Shown: positions 50,352 through 60,733 of the stretch, piece by piece | Numbering within the stretch: position 1 is the first letter of the stretch | How the letters are laid out: each line of letters starts with the position of its first letter | From: an uncultured Collinsella sp. | Lineage (GTDB): Bacteria > Actinomycetota > Coriobacteriia > Coriobacteriales > Coriobacteriaceae | Assembly: GCA_958370785.1 (NCBI GenBank) | Contig: CATXKN010000006.1 | Coordinates: forward strand, 1 to 64,000 | Direction of reading: 5' to 3' | Length of the DNA stretch: 64,000 nucleotides | Position numbers and translations under genes: made by a program | The notes under the pieces: model-generated | Seen by the model: the letters and a program-made list of their open reading frames with translations, nothing else | Told to the model about the DNA's origin: nothing | Databases searched by the model: none

Positions 50352-50801
50352 ATGGCACAGGATATGCAGGACGCCGGTAACGTCTCCGCCGAGCTCGACG
50401 CCATGGTGTGTGACCTGATTGGTGCGTTCCTGGACGACCTTGCCGCCGGCGAGAATCCGGGCGTAGTTGTGGCGATCGAGGACGCTGCTTCCAACCGATA
50501 TCTGGCGGCGCTCGACGAGGACGGCGAAGAGGCGTGCCTGGAGGCTGCCACCAACTTTATCTCCGAGCACAAGATGGGCCTTAAGGACGAGGGGCTGGGC
50601 CGTATCGCCCGCTATGCCATCGGCTATACCGGCTGCGTCGAGATCGACGGCGGTTATCACGACGCTCTGCTCGTGAGCTTCTTTGAGACCACGCTCGAGA
50701 GCGGCTTTTCGGCTTACGTGCTGTACGAGGGCATGGGTGCCGGCGATGGTTTTATGTGGAGCGACCCTGAACCTGCAGGTGAGGAAACCCCTCTTATCTA
50801 A
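50352..50801 (+). CDS. Acidic protein of unknown function
   Basis: 149 residues, acidic, no membrane segment or signal. 'VCDLIGAFLDDLAAGENPGVVVAIEDA' in part, then 'RYAIGYTGCVEIDGGYHDALLVSFFE' in part suggest a compact alpha/beta fold. GGAAGG precedes the ATG. Third gene of the set after the nuclease-domain gene and before typA. Not recognised. Confidence 0.75.
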   Translation: MAQDMQDAGNVSAELDAMVCDLIGAFLDDLAAGENPGVVVAIEDAASNRYLAALDEDGEEACLEAATNFISEHKMGLKDEGLGRIARYAIGYTGCVEIDGGYHDALLVSFFETTLESGFSAYVLYEGMGAGDGFMWSDPEPAGEETPLI

Positions 50802-50918
50802 AATCGCTAAAATAAACGAGTTTTCGGTAAAAGGCTCAATATTCCCGCCGAGCGTTGCATTGCTGGGTGGGTCGCATACGCGTGCCGTTTGTATATGGAT
50901 AGAAGATAGGGGAACTAC

Positions 50919-52757
<1,839 letters not shown>

Positions 52758-52785
52758 GTGCTGGGGCTTATAACCGCCAATAAGA

Positions 52786-52819
52786 AAGGGCGTCGACCGC
52801 AATGGTCGGCGCCCTTTTT
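52786..52819 (+). terminator. Terminator of typA
   Basis: 11-bp stem GGGCGTCGACC/GGTCGGCGCCC (one G-U pair) and TTTTT. Confidence 0.92.
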
Positions 52820-52845
52820 GGTGCAATGGGGTCAGGTTACTTTGC

Positions 52846-52880
52846 ACCACCACAAAGGTGCCTGGCCCTTTTGTGGTGGT
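52846..52880. repeat. Small palindromic repeat between typA and the bactofilin-like gene
   Basis: ACCACCACAAA (52846-52856) pairs with TTTGTGGTGGT (52870-52880). It resembles short REP-like palindromes, possibly present elsewhere in the genome; only one copy is in the window. Confidence 0.5.
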
Positions 52881-52885
52881 TGCGG

Positions 52886-54031
52886 CTAGGCGGTGGGGAG
52901 TCCTGGCGCGTTGGAGGCTTGTTGGGGCTTGAGGTGGGCGTTGCACCAGATGATCTGGATAACGTAGCCGAGCATAAAGACAAAGGCTACGCCGCTGATG
53001 AAGTCACCTACGAGGGGAAGCCCCGTGAGGGCGCCTGCGATTACGCCGCCCACGGCTGCCATGGCGTAGCGGTTTTGGTTGTGTCCGACCATGCGGGAGA
53101 TCGCGCACCCCGCAAAGGCACTCGACACCAACGCGATGCCGATAACGCCGCACAAGAGGGCTCCGGCAAGCGACAGACCAGCGATAGAGATAATTAGCAG
53201 TAGGACGGCGGGGACGATAGCAATCGTGCCCAGAAGACCGCTCACCCACAGGGGTATGGGGCGCTGGTGGAGCATGCCGGCGGCGCTGGCGGCCGCGCGC
53301 GGAAAGACGAGCTCGAGCAGCAGAGCGACAAAGCAGGTCGAGAGTGCCGCGGCGACGATACCGCCGATGACATCGTTAACGGTGGAAGTATCCTCGTTCT
53401 CGGTGCGGTCGATCTTGAGCGCGCCTACCTCGGCTCCTGCGGCACGCTCGGGGTCCTCGGAGACGTGCGCGTTCACGGTGCCGGTGATGTGGGCGTTCTT
53501 GCCCAGGATGAGCTTGTCGGCCCAAACCTCGACATCGCCCTCGACGGTGCCATCGATGGTCACCGTGTCGCCCGCAAGCGCTGCCGACTTGGTAGAGCCG
53601 CGCAGGGCAACCGTCTCGCCTATCGCGTAAAAACAGTTGGCGGTGCTGTCGGAATTGAGCACAACGTGCTGACCGACGACCGTGACGCTGCCATCAACCG
53701 TGGTCTTGGCGATATCGATAGTGCGTGCCGCCAAGCGGACGGCGCCGCCCACCGTGCAGTCGCGGATGGAGAGGCTCTCGCCTGCTGCAATTATGTCGCG
53801 GCCGATGGACGCATCGTCCAAGTTGAGGGCCTGACCTGCCCAGTACAGGTCACCTTCGACGCCGGACGAATTGGCGTCATTGTCGGTCGCAAGTACGTTG
53901 CCTGCGGTGTCCGTGCCGGCGAACGACGCCGTGGGAAGCGCGGTGACCGCTAGAGTGATGAGCGCGAATAAGATCGTGATGCGGCCCCACGCTTTACGGC
54001 GCTGGGTCGACGGGAATTGATTACAGGGCAT
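52886..54031 (-). CDS. Secreted/membrane bactofilin-like polymer-forming protein
   Basis: 381 residues. A cleavable-looking signal (~1-40, ending 'ALPTASFAGTD'). Then ~150 residues of short repeated beta strands ('AGQALNLDDASIGRDIIAAGESLSI' in part, 'GDTVTIDGTVEGDVEVWADKLIL' in part), as in bactofilin/right-handed beta-helix proteins, here outside the membrane. The C-terminal ~150 residues hold four or five membrane helices. The start is the ATG after GAAGGA. Confidence 0.78.
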   Translation of the reverse strand: MPCNQFPSTQRRKAWGRITILFALITLAVTALPTASFAGTDTAGNVLATDNDANSSGVEGDLYWAGQALNLDDASIGRDIIAAGESLSIRDCTVGGAVRLAARTIDIAKTTVDGSVTVVGQHVVLNSDSTANCFYAIGETVALRGSTKSAALAGDTVTIDGTVEGDVEVWADKLILGKNAHITGTVNAHVSEDPERAAGAEVGALKIDRTENEDTSTVNDVIGGIVAAALSTCFVALLLELVFPRAAASAAGMLHQRPIPLWVSGLLGTIAIVPAVLLLIISIAGLSLAGALLCGVIGIALVSSAFAGCAISRMVGHNQNRYAMAAVGGVIAGALTGLPLVGDFISGVAFVFMLGYVIQIIWCNAHLKPQQASNAPGLPTA

Positions 54032-54137
54032 AGTGAATCCTTCGTCAGATGCTCGACATGCACCTAACAGGGTACCCAACGCGTGGGCGCTCTAAAAGAA
54101 CCTCTCGGTTGCATTTCGAAGGATGAGCCCGCGCCAC

Positions 54138-54827
54138 CTACTTTTTGCGGTGCAAAAAGCGTGCGATGTCATCCTCGGTGGGGCTTTTGATATCAAAGCG
54201 CAGCGACAGCCAGCGTAGTCCCATGGTCACCACGACGCAAACGACCAGTGCGACGACATTGCTGACCAAGCCGCTCATGACAAGGCAAACATAGCTTGCC
54301 GATCCGGCGATGGCCGCGATGGCATAGAAGTTGGTGCGTTGGAAGATACCCGGCACCACACCCATAAAACCATCTCGCAGCATGCCGCCGCCCACCGCGG
54401 TAAAAAAGCCCATCATGATGCACACCGCCGGCGCAAAGCCGTAGACCAGCGCCTTGTCTGCGCCGGTTGCCGCATAAATACCCACCGAGATGATATCGAG
54501 CAGGGGAATGAGCTTTTCGGGCTTGTCGACGATTGCCGGGAAGATGTAGATGATGGCCGCGGTGGCGATGGAGAGCGGGAGCGCCATCGGTTGGTTGAGG
54601 ATGTAGACGTTGCCCACCTGCAGCGTCATATCGCGCAAAAGACCGCCGCCCAGTCCACAGACCACGGCGAGCGCGACGGCGCCCACCAGGTCGAGTTTGT
54701 GCTCGCGTGCGACCAACACGCCCGAGATCGATGCCGCGACGACGGCGAACATCTCGAGCCAAAACGGGATGGCAACCATGGCATCCGAGGCGTGTGCGGT
54801 AACGATCATAGCGGCGGCAACGGGCAA
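54138..54827 (-). CDS. TRIC-type (UPF0126) cation channel family membrane protein
   Basis: 229 residues, about seven helices in two similar halves, each with a Gly-rich motif ('CGLGGGLLRDM', 'TAVGGGMLRDG'), the signature of the YvgT/TRIC family of trimeric cation channels. The start is a TTG seven bases after AAAGGA; the first ATG 18 bases on is too distant from a ribosome-binding site. Stands alone; the physiological ion is not known. Confidence 0.87.
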   Translation of the reverse strand: MPVAAAMIVTAHASDAMVAIPFWLEMFAVVAASISGVLVAREHKLDLVGAVALAVVCGLGGGLLRDMTLQVGNVYILNQPMALPLSIATAAIIYIFPAIVDKPEKLIPLLDIISVGIYAATGADKALVYGFAPAVCIMMGFFTAVGGGMLRDGFMGVVPGIFQRTNFYAIAAIAGSASYVCLVMSGLVSNVVALVVCVVVTMGLRWLSLRFDIKSPTEDDIARFLHRKK

Positions 54828-54992
54828 GATGGGGTCCTTTGAGTTACGGGTTTAGACAATGCCCGTACATAGTACATGTTCGGCGCCGATTGCGACCCTA
54901 TTGCTCGGCAAACGGTCGGGACTGGGTACGGTCATAGGTTCCATGTTTGGGGATCCGGGTTGATGCTGAACGCGATGGGGGCGTGGTCGAAT

Positions 54993-55132
54993 AGGAGGGA
55001 TGTCCAAATTTTGAGCTCCGCTCAAAATTTATCCGGTCGGCTTGCGCCGACCGCGCTGCGCTAAAAACGCGCCACGGGCGCGTTTTCTTTACGCTCCGGG
55101 CCCTGGCGGGTTCGAATCCCTCCTCCTCCGCC
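54993..55132. repeat. tRNA-linked multi-hairpin element, copy C
   Basis: Closing stem AGGAGGGAT (54993-55001) / ATCCCTCCT (55116-55124). Internal hairpins: 11-bp AAATTTTGAGC-tcc-GCTCAAAATTT (55006-55030), GGTCGG/CCGACC (55035-55052) and AAAACGCGC/GCGCGTTTT (55064-55086). Then CTTTACGCTC..CCCTGGCGGG and 25 nt (55108-55132) identical to the tRNA-Ser 3' end at 55198 but inverted. With weak upstream sequence this accounts for the 369-bp gene-free stretch 54828-55196; nothing else was seen there. Confidence 0.75.
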
Positions 55133-55170
55133 GTGTTTGCTTGTTGGGGACTCAAAACAAAAAAGCTCCC

Positions 55171-55196
55171 ATTCTCGGGAGCTTTCTCAACCAAAA
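55171..55196. terminator. Terminator of tRNA-Ser (CGA)
   Basis: Stem AGCTCCC/GGGAGCT (near 55163-55183) with a short A/T flank on both sides; located just past the tRNA-Ser 3' end on the minus strand. Confidence 0.55.
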
Positions 55197-55287
55197 TGGC
55201 GGAGGAGGAGGGATTCGAACCCTCGTGACCTTATACAGGCCAAACGGTTTTCGAGACCGCCGCATTCAACCACTCTGCCACCCCTCC
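55197..55287 (-). tRNA. tRNA-Ser (anticodon CGA)
   Basis: 91-nt class II tRNA with a long variable arm. Acceptor GGAGGGG/CTCCTCC, anticodon loop CTCGAAA (CGA), T-loop TTCGAAT, encoded CCA. Its 3' end is copied in inverted orientation at 55108-55132. A terminator-like hairpin at 55302-55327 separates it from the other tRNA-Ser, so its promoter is unclear. Confidence 0.96.
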
Positions 55288-55296
55288 GCGTGGGGT

Positions 55297-55327
55297 AAAA
55301 ACAAAGCAGGCTCGAAGGCCTGCTTTG
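55297..55327 (-). terminator. Terminator between the two tRNA-Ser genes
   Basis: 10-bp stem CAAAGCAGGC/GCCTGCTTTG followed on the minus strand by TTTTT. Confidence 0.8.
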
Positions 55328-55335
55328 GAATTAAC

Positions 55336-55426
55336 TGGCGGAGAGTCAGGGATTTGAACCCTGGAGACGCTTTTGACGCCTACACGATTTCCAATCGTGC
55401 TCCTTCGGCCACTCGGACAACTCTCC
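55336..55426 (-). tRNA. tRNA-Ser (anticodon GGA)
   Basis: 91-nt class II tRNA: acceptor GGAGAGT/ACTCTCC, anticodon loop TTGGAAA (GGA), long variable arm, T-loop TTCAAAT, encoded CCA. Promoter at 55443-55470. No hairpin element adjoins this one. Confidence 0.96.
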
Positions 55427-55442
55427 GTTAAATGCGAAAGTC

Positions 55443-55470
55443 AGTATACACGAGGAATCGCAAAGTGCAA
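55443..55470 (-). promoter_or_regulatory. Promoter of tRNA-Ser (GGA)
   Basis: Minus strand -35 TTGCAC (55465-55470), 16-bp spacer, -10 TATACT (55443-55448). Confidence 0.65.
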
Positions 55471-55570
55471 ACAGAAAAGTTGGCATTTTTTAAAACGCTT
55501 GGCCGCGTTTGGCGTTGCAGCGGGGTTTGAGATGCCAAAAAACGGCTTCCGACCAGCGTAGTTGATCAAC

Positions 55571-55930
55571 TCAATTGTTCAAAAGGGGTATTTATAAGCG
55601 ATTTGGCAATGAATTTAAAAATCTTTGGGTGGTGCTGTGGGCCACTGGTATGCATTTTGTGACCACGACCATGCGCCCGTTGACCTGCGACTTGGCTCAG
55701 CTTGTCCTCACGGCACCGTATCTTGTCCACAGATCCGTCAAGCTTTTGGTCACCATTTGGTTGGAATGCGCATGAAACGTCGTGCGAGTATGGGCATATG
55801 TGGAGGTCATGAGGTTGTAGCTGCATATTCTTGCAACCTAGGAGGTTGAAAGATATTATTACCAAGTCTTTTCCTGCTTCAGGCGCACCTTCACGACCTG
55901 AAGCCACATTTGCCCAGAGGAGGTGACAAT
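55571..55930 (+). promoter_or_regulatory. Long leader region before rpsF
   Basis: The 504-bp stretch 55427-55930 has no convincing gene. Near its right end are two hairpins: CAACCT-agg-AGGTTG (55834-55848) and an 8-bp stem GCTTCAGG/CCTGAAGC (55876-55904) just before the ribosome-binding site. Autoregulation of rpsF operons by S6:S18 through such a leader is known in other bacteria; I could not match the known motif's bulge here. Confidence 0.35.
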
Positions 55931-56224
55931 ATGAAGGCTTATGAACTGCTGTTCTTTGTTGACCCGTCGCTCGACCCCGAGACTCGTCTCGCTGTTATGA
56001 AGCGTATCGATACCACGATCGCTGAGGGCGCTGGCAAGGTCGACTCCGTTGACGAGTGGGGCAAGCGCAAGCTCGCCTACGAGATCAACGACCTCACCGA
56101 TGGTGACTACACCCTCATCAACTTCCACGCAGATCCTACCCAGATCGCCGAGCTTGATCGCGTCCTGCGCATCACCGACGCTGTGGTCCGCCACATGATC
56201 GTCCGTCGCGACGACCAGGAGTAA
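55931..56224 (+). CDS. rpsF: 30S ribosomal protein S6
   Basis: 97 residues beginning MKAYELLFFVDPSLD, the typical S6 N-terminus; 'WGKRKLAYEINDLTDGDY' and 'LRITDAVVRHMIVR' are conserved. AGGAGG precedes the ATG. First gene of the rpsF-ssb-rpsR-rplI operon. Confidence 0.97.
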   Translation: MKAYELLFFVDPSLDPETRLAVMKRIDTTIAEGAGKVDSVDEWGKRKLAYEINDLTDGDYTLINFHADPTQIAELDRVLRITDAVVRHMIVRRDDQE

Positions 56225-56272
56225 GACTGTCGTTTTGGACTGGGCTTGTGCCCCAAGAGGAAGTAGTGAGTT

Positions 56273-56725
56273 ATGAGCATCAATCGAGTGAACATCACCG
56301 GTAACCTCACCCGCGATCCCGAGCTGCGCGCCACAGCCGGCGGAACCCAGGTTCTGTCCTTTGGCGTCGCCGTGAACGATCGTCGCCGCAACGCGCAGAC
56401 TGGCGAGTGGGAGGACTATCCCAACTTTGTCGACTGCACCATGTTCGGCACCCGCGCCGAGGCCGTGAGCCGTTTCCTGGCAAAGGGAAACAAGGTCGCG
56501 ATCGAGGGCAAGCTGCGCTACAGCTCTTGGGAGCGCGACGGCCAGCGCCGGAGCAAACTTGAGGTCATCGTCGATGAGATCGAGTTTATGAGCTCCCGTG
56601 GTGGCCAGGGTGGCTACGACCAGGGCGGTTACGCCCCCGCAGCTCCCGCGCCTGCAGCACGTCCTGCCGCGCCGGTGGCTACGCCGCCCGCGGTCGACGT
56701 CTACGATGAGGACATCCCGTTCTAA
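56273..56725 (+). CDS. ssb: Single-stranded DNA-binding protein
   Basis: 150 residues. OB-fold domain ('INRVNITGNLTRDPELRAT', 'FGVAVNDRR', 'DCTMFGTRAEAVS'), then a Gly/Ala/Pro-rich linker and the acidic C-terminal tip 'DEDIPF' that recruits replication and repair proteins. Encoded between rpsF and rpsR as in most Gram-positives. Confidence 0.97.
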   Translation: MSINRVNITGNLTRDPELRATAGGTQVLSFGVAVNDRRRNAQTGEWEDYPNFVDCTMFGTRAEAVSRFLAKGNKVAIEGKLRYSSWERDGQRRSKLEVIVDEIEFMSSRGGQGGYDQGGYAPAAPAPAARPAAPVATPPAVDVYDEDIPF

Positions 56726-56797
56726 GGGTTGTTCACCTATTTTTGAGTGAGAGGCGGCTTCGGTTCGCCGAAGTTGCCAAATGAAAGGTATTTTGAC

Positions 56798-57064
56798 ATG
56801 GCTAATGATTTTTCTGCACGTCAGCCGCGTCGTAAGTACTGCCAGTTCTGCAAGGAGAACACTGAGTTCATCGACTATAAGGACACTCAGCTTCTCCGTA
56901 AGTACATGACCGACCGTGGCAAGATCAAGCCCCGTCGCGTCACTGGCGCTTGCACGCAGCATCAGCATGACATCGCCAACGCCATCAAGCGCGCCCGCGA
57001 GATGGCTCTCCTGCCGTACACCGTCCCCGTGGTTTCCTCTCGTGGCAACCGCGACCGCGGCTAA
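56798..57064 (+). CDS. rpsR: 30S ribosomal protein S18
   Basis: 88 residues. 'CQFCKENTEFIDYKD', 'LLRKYMTDRGKIKPRRVTGAC' in part and 'AIKRAREMALLPY' are invariant S18 features. It keeps a Cys pair that may bind zinc. Start at the ATG after AAAGG; the upstream open frame is the ssb-rpsR gap. Confidence 0.97.
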   Translation: MANDFSARQPRRKYCQFCKENTEFIDYKDTQLLRKYMTDRGKIKPRRVTGACTQHQHDIANAIKRAREMALLPYTVPVVSSRGNRDRG

Positions 57065-57079
57065 GAAGGGAGACGCATC

Positions 57080-57619
<540 letters not shown>

Positions 57620-57651
57620 CATTTGCTGCAACGCAACAATCTTGTTCTAAG

Positions 57652-57686
57652 AAGGGCGCTCTGGGAGACCAGGGCGCCCTTTTGTT
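57652..57686 (+). terminator. Terminator of the rpsF operon
   Basis: Stem AGGGCGC..CTGG/CCAG..GCGCCCT followed by TTTTG-TTTT. Confidence 0.88.
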
Positions 57687-57726
57687 TTCTACGCTTGGCG
57701 AGCGCCATGGCAGGCGTTGCGGTGAA

Positions 57727-57742
57727 GTCCCACATGTGGGAC
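57727..57742. other. Perfect 16-bp palindrome GTCCCACATGTGGGAC
   Basis: Lies in the 224-bp gap between the rpsF operon terminator and dnaB. Could be an operator or chance. No second copy seen in the window. Confidence 0.35.
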
Positions 57743-57843
57743 CGTTCATCCGTTTCGTTCGGTGATGATTGCCGGGGCGCGGCCCGTTTTGGGGCTGTGG
57801 CTGATACTATGGATGCTCGCAAGCGATATGAATGAGGATGCTC

Positions 57844-59235
57844 ATGGCATACGACGATAGGGAGACCGGGCTGACGGTTGAGGACCGCGGCTCAAAGTTG
57901 GGTCTTCCCCAAAACCAAGATGCAGAGGCCAATGTACTGGCCGCTATGCTGCTATCGCCCGAGGTGGTCGAAGAGGCCCAGGTCGAGCTGCAGCCCGATG
58001 ACTTCTACCGGCCCATTCATAAGACCATCTATACCGCGATGGTCGATATGTACAACAGCCGCATTCCCATCGACTCCATCTCGCTGATTGATTACCTGCG
58101 AAGCATCAACAAGCTCGATGCCGTGGGTGGCGAAGCGTATATTTTGGAGTTGATGGGTCAGACCCTGTCGCTCGTGAACTGGCAGCACCATGCCGCCATC
58201 GTCCGTCGCGACTCGATGCTGCGCGAGCTGATCGGCGCCACCAACGAGATTAACGCGCTGGCCTATAACGCCCCCACCGACACCAAAGAGGTCGTGGAGC
58301 TGGCCGAGAGCAAACTGCTCAAGGTTACGGCACGCGAGGTCAAGTCGAGCTACAAGACACTGACCGAGTTTATGGTCGAGGCCTATAACGAGGCCGAGGA
58401 AGTGTGCCAGGCCGGTGGTCAGGCGGCGGGCGTGCCCACCGGCTTCCCGTCACTCGACCGCATGCTCATGGGTTTTCGCGAGGGTCAGCTCATCATCATC
58501 GGCGCCCGCCCTGCTGTGGGTAAGACGTCGTTCGCCCTGAACCTGGCACTTAACGCTGCCGCTGCTGGTTATACCGTCGGCTTCTTCTCGCTGGAGATGT
58601 CGGGTAAGGAAATTGCCCAGCGTCTGATTTGCGCCTATGCCATGATCTCAATCAGTGACTTCCGCATGGGTCGCATTAGCCCCGAGCAGTGGGCCAATAT
58701 CAACGAGGCCACGCAGACCTTGTCCAAGCTGGATATTCTGATTGACGATACGCCCGGCACCACAGTGACCGAGATTCGCGCCAAGAGCCGCCGTATGCTC
58801 CATAACAAGGAGAAGGCAATCATCATCCTGGACTACCTGCAGCTGGTGAGTCCTCCGCCGGGACGCCGCTCCGAGAGCCGTACCGTCGAGGTTTCGGAGA
58901 TGTCGCGTGGTCTGAAGATCATGGCCAAGGAGCTCAAGATCCCGCTCATCGCGCTGTCGCAGCTCTCGCGTCAGGTCGAATCCCGTACCGGCAAGCGCCC
59001 GCAGCTTTCCGACCTTCGTGAATCGGGCTCTATCGAGCAGGACGCCGATATCGTTATGTTCTTGGACCGCTCCGCCGACGAGGCCGAAGCCTCACGCGAC
59101 GATCGACCCGACGAGGGCGTTACGCGTATCGTCGTGGCCAAGAACCGTTCGGGCCCGATCGGCGACGTCGACCTGATGTTCCTGCCGGCATCCACCAAGT
59201 TCTATGAGCTTGATGGGGCACATGCCGAGGAGTAG
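57844..59235 (+). CDS. dnaB: Replicative DNA helicase DnaB
   Basis: 463 residues. N-terminal DnaB domain ('LPQNQDAEANVLAAMLLSPE'), then the RecA-like motor with Walker A 'GARPAVGKTSFALNLA', Walker B 'IIILDYLQLVSPP' and 'SRQVESRTGKRPQLSDLRESGSIEQDAD' in part. No intein. GAGG precedes the chosen ATG; two ATGs 6 and 12 bases upstream in frame are weaker. Loading is probably by the DciA-like protein encoded at 43054, since no DnaC/DnaI is in the window. Confidence 0.96.
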   Translation: MAYDDRETGLTVEDRGSKLGLPQNQDAEANVLAAMLLSPEVVEEAQVELQPDDFYRPIHKTIYTAMVDMYNSRIPIDSISLIDYLRSINKLDAVGGEAYILELMGQTLSLVNWQHHAAIVRRDSMLRELIGATNEINALAYNAPTDTKEVVELAESKLLKVTAREVKSSYKTLTEFMVEAYNEAEEVCQAGGQAAGVPTGFPSLDRMLMGFREGQLIIIGARPAVGKTSFALNLALNAAAAGYTVGFFSLEMSGKEIAQRLICAYAMISISDFRMGRISPEQWANINEATQTLSKLDILIDDTPGTTVTEIRAKSRRMLHNKEKAIIILDYLQLVSPPPGRRSESRTVEVSEMSRGLKIMAKELKIPLIALSQLSRQVESRTGKRPQLSDLRESGSIEQDADIVMFLDRSADEAEASRDDRPDEGVTRIVVAKNRSGPIGDVDLMFLPASTKFYELDGAHAEE

Positions 59236-59328
59236 GACAGGCACCCGTTGCACGGGTATACTGGGAATGTTTTGTGCTTCTGCGTGCCGGCGTGGCGCGT
59301 AGACAGTCCATGAATGTAAGGAGTAAAC

Positions 59329-60615
59329 ATGCCGTCAACCGTTTTGGTCGGTGCCCAGTGGGGCGATGAGGGCAAGGGTAAGATTTGCGACCTGGTCGCC
59401 GGCGACTTCGATGCCGTCGTGCGCTACTCGGGCGGCAACAACGCCGGTCACACCATCGTCGTCAACGGCAAGAAGTACGGCCTGCACCAGGTGCCTTCCG
59501 GCATCATGTATTCCGACCACGTGTCGGTGATCGGTAACGGCTGCGTCGTCAACCCCAAGGTTGTCCTTGAGGAGATCGACATGTTCGAGGCCGACGGCAT
59601 CACCACCAAGAACCTCAAGATTAGCGGCAACGCGCATGTCATCATGCCGTACCACATTGATCTGGATGGCGCCTTTGAGCAGAAGCTCGGCAAGAAGAAC
59701 ATCGGTACCACCAAGCGCGGTATCGGTCCGTGCTATCAGGACAAGATGGCCCGCATCGGCCTGCGCATGCAGGACATGCTGGACGAGGCGCTGTTCCGCG
59801 ACAAGCTGGAGACCGCTCTCGCCCGCGTGAACCCCGAGCTCGAGCTCATCTACAATCTGCCCACCTACACCGTGGACCAGATTTGCGACGAGTACCTGCC
59901 GATGGCCGAGCGCCTGCGTCCCTACATCACCGAGACGAGTCTGCTGCTCAACAACATGATTGACGAGGGCAAGGACCTGCTGTTTGAGGGCGCCCAGGCG
60001 ACGCTGCTCGACATCGACCACGGTACCTATCCGTACGTGACGTCTTCCAACTGCACCGCCGGCGGCGCCATCACCGGCTCCGGCGTCGGTATGAAGAACG
60101 TCGACCGCGTACTGGGCGTCATGAAGGCCTATATCACCCGCGTCGGTTCGGGCCCCATGCCCACCGAGCTTTCCTATGAGTCCGAGGCCGGTCACACGCT
60201 GACCGAGGAGGGCTACGAGTACGGCGTGACCACCGGTCGCCGTCGTCGCTGCGGCTGGTTCGACGGCCCCATCGCCAACTACGCCTCGCGCGTCAACGGC
60301 CTCACCGATATCGCCATGACCAAGCTCGACGTGCTTTCGGCTTTCGACACCATCAAGGTGTGCGTGGCCTACGACGTCGATGGTGAGCGCTATACCAGCG
60401 TGCCCGAGCATCAGGTTCGCTTTGAGCACGCCAAGCCCATCTACGAGGAGCTTCCTGGCTGGAAGTGCGATATCACCGGCTGCCGCAGCTTTGAGGAGCT
60501 GCCGCAGGAGGCTCAGGACTACGTGGCGTTTATCGAGGATCTGGCACACACCCGCGTGACGTTCATTGGCGTTGGCGCTGGTCGCGAGCAGATCATCAAC
60601 CGATTCTGGAAGTAA
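59329..60615 (+). CDS. purA: Adenylosuccinate synthetase
   Basis: 428 residues. GTP-dependent joining of IMP and aspartate. 'VGAQWGDEGKGKICD' (P-loop-like, catalytic Asp), 'GGNNAGHTIV' (catalytic His), 'KRGIGPCYQDKMARIG' and 'GTTKRG' are hallmark motifs. AAGGAG precedes the ATG. Confidence 0.97.
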   Translation: MPSTVLVGAQWGDEGKGKICDLVAGDFDAVVRYSGGNNAGHTIVVNGKKYGLHQVPSGIMYSDHVSVIGNGCVVNPKVVLEEIDMFEADGITTKNLKISGNAHVIMPYHIDLDGAFEQKLGKKNIGTTKRGIGPCYQDKMARIGLRMQDMLDEALFRDKLETALARVNPELELIYNLPTYTVDQICDEYLPMAERLRPYITETSLLLNNMIDEGKDLLFEGAQATLLDIDHGTYPYVTSSNCTAGGAITGSGVGMKNVDRVLGVMKAYITRVGSGPMPTELSYESEAGHTLTEEGYEYGVTTGRRRRCGWFDGPIANYASRVNGLTDIAMTKLDVLSAFDTIKVCVAYDVDGERYTSVPEHQVRFEHAKPIYEELPGWKCDITGCRSFEELPQEAQDYVAFIEDLAHTRVTFIGVGAGREQIINRFWK

Positions 60616-60637
60616 TCGGGACTATTTGGTTATTGCG

Positions 60638-60683
60638 ATATACCCCTTTGCAGCCCGGACGGGCGGCCGAGGGGTATATTTGC
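60638..60683 (+). terminator. Terminator between purA and purD
   Basis: 10-bp stem ATATACCCCT/AGGGGTATAT enclosing a GCCC/GGGC inner stem; followed by TTTGCTT. Confidence 0.65.
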
Positions 60684-60733
60684 TTGCAAAGGGCTCGCGC
60701 GGAGCGGGCCGTTCATCCATAGAGGAGGCACCC

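Noticed and set aside
55723..55731. TTGTCCACA, a classical-looking DnaA box
   Set aside because: Single copy, 15 kb from dnaA, not in a cluster, and not the local box variant.
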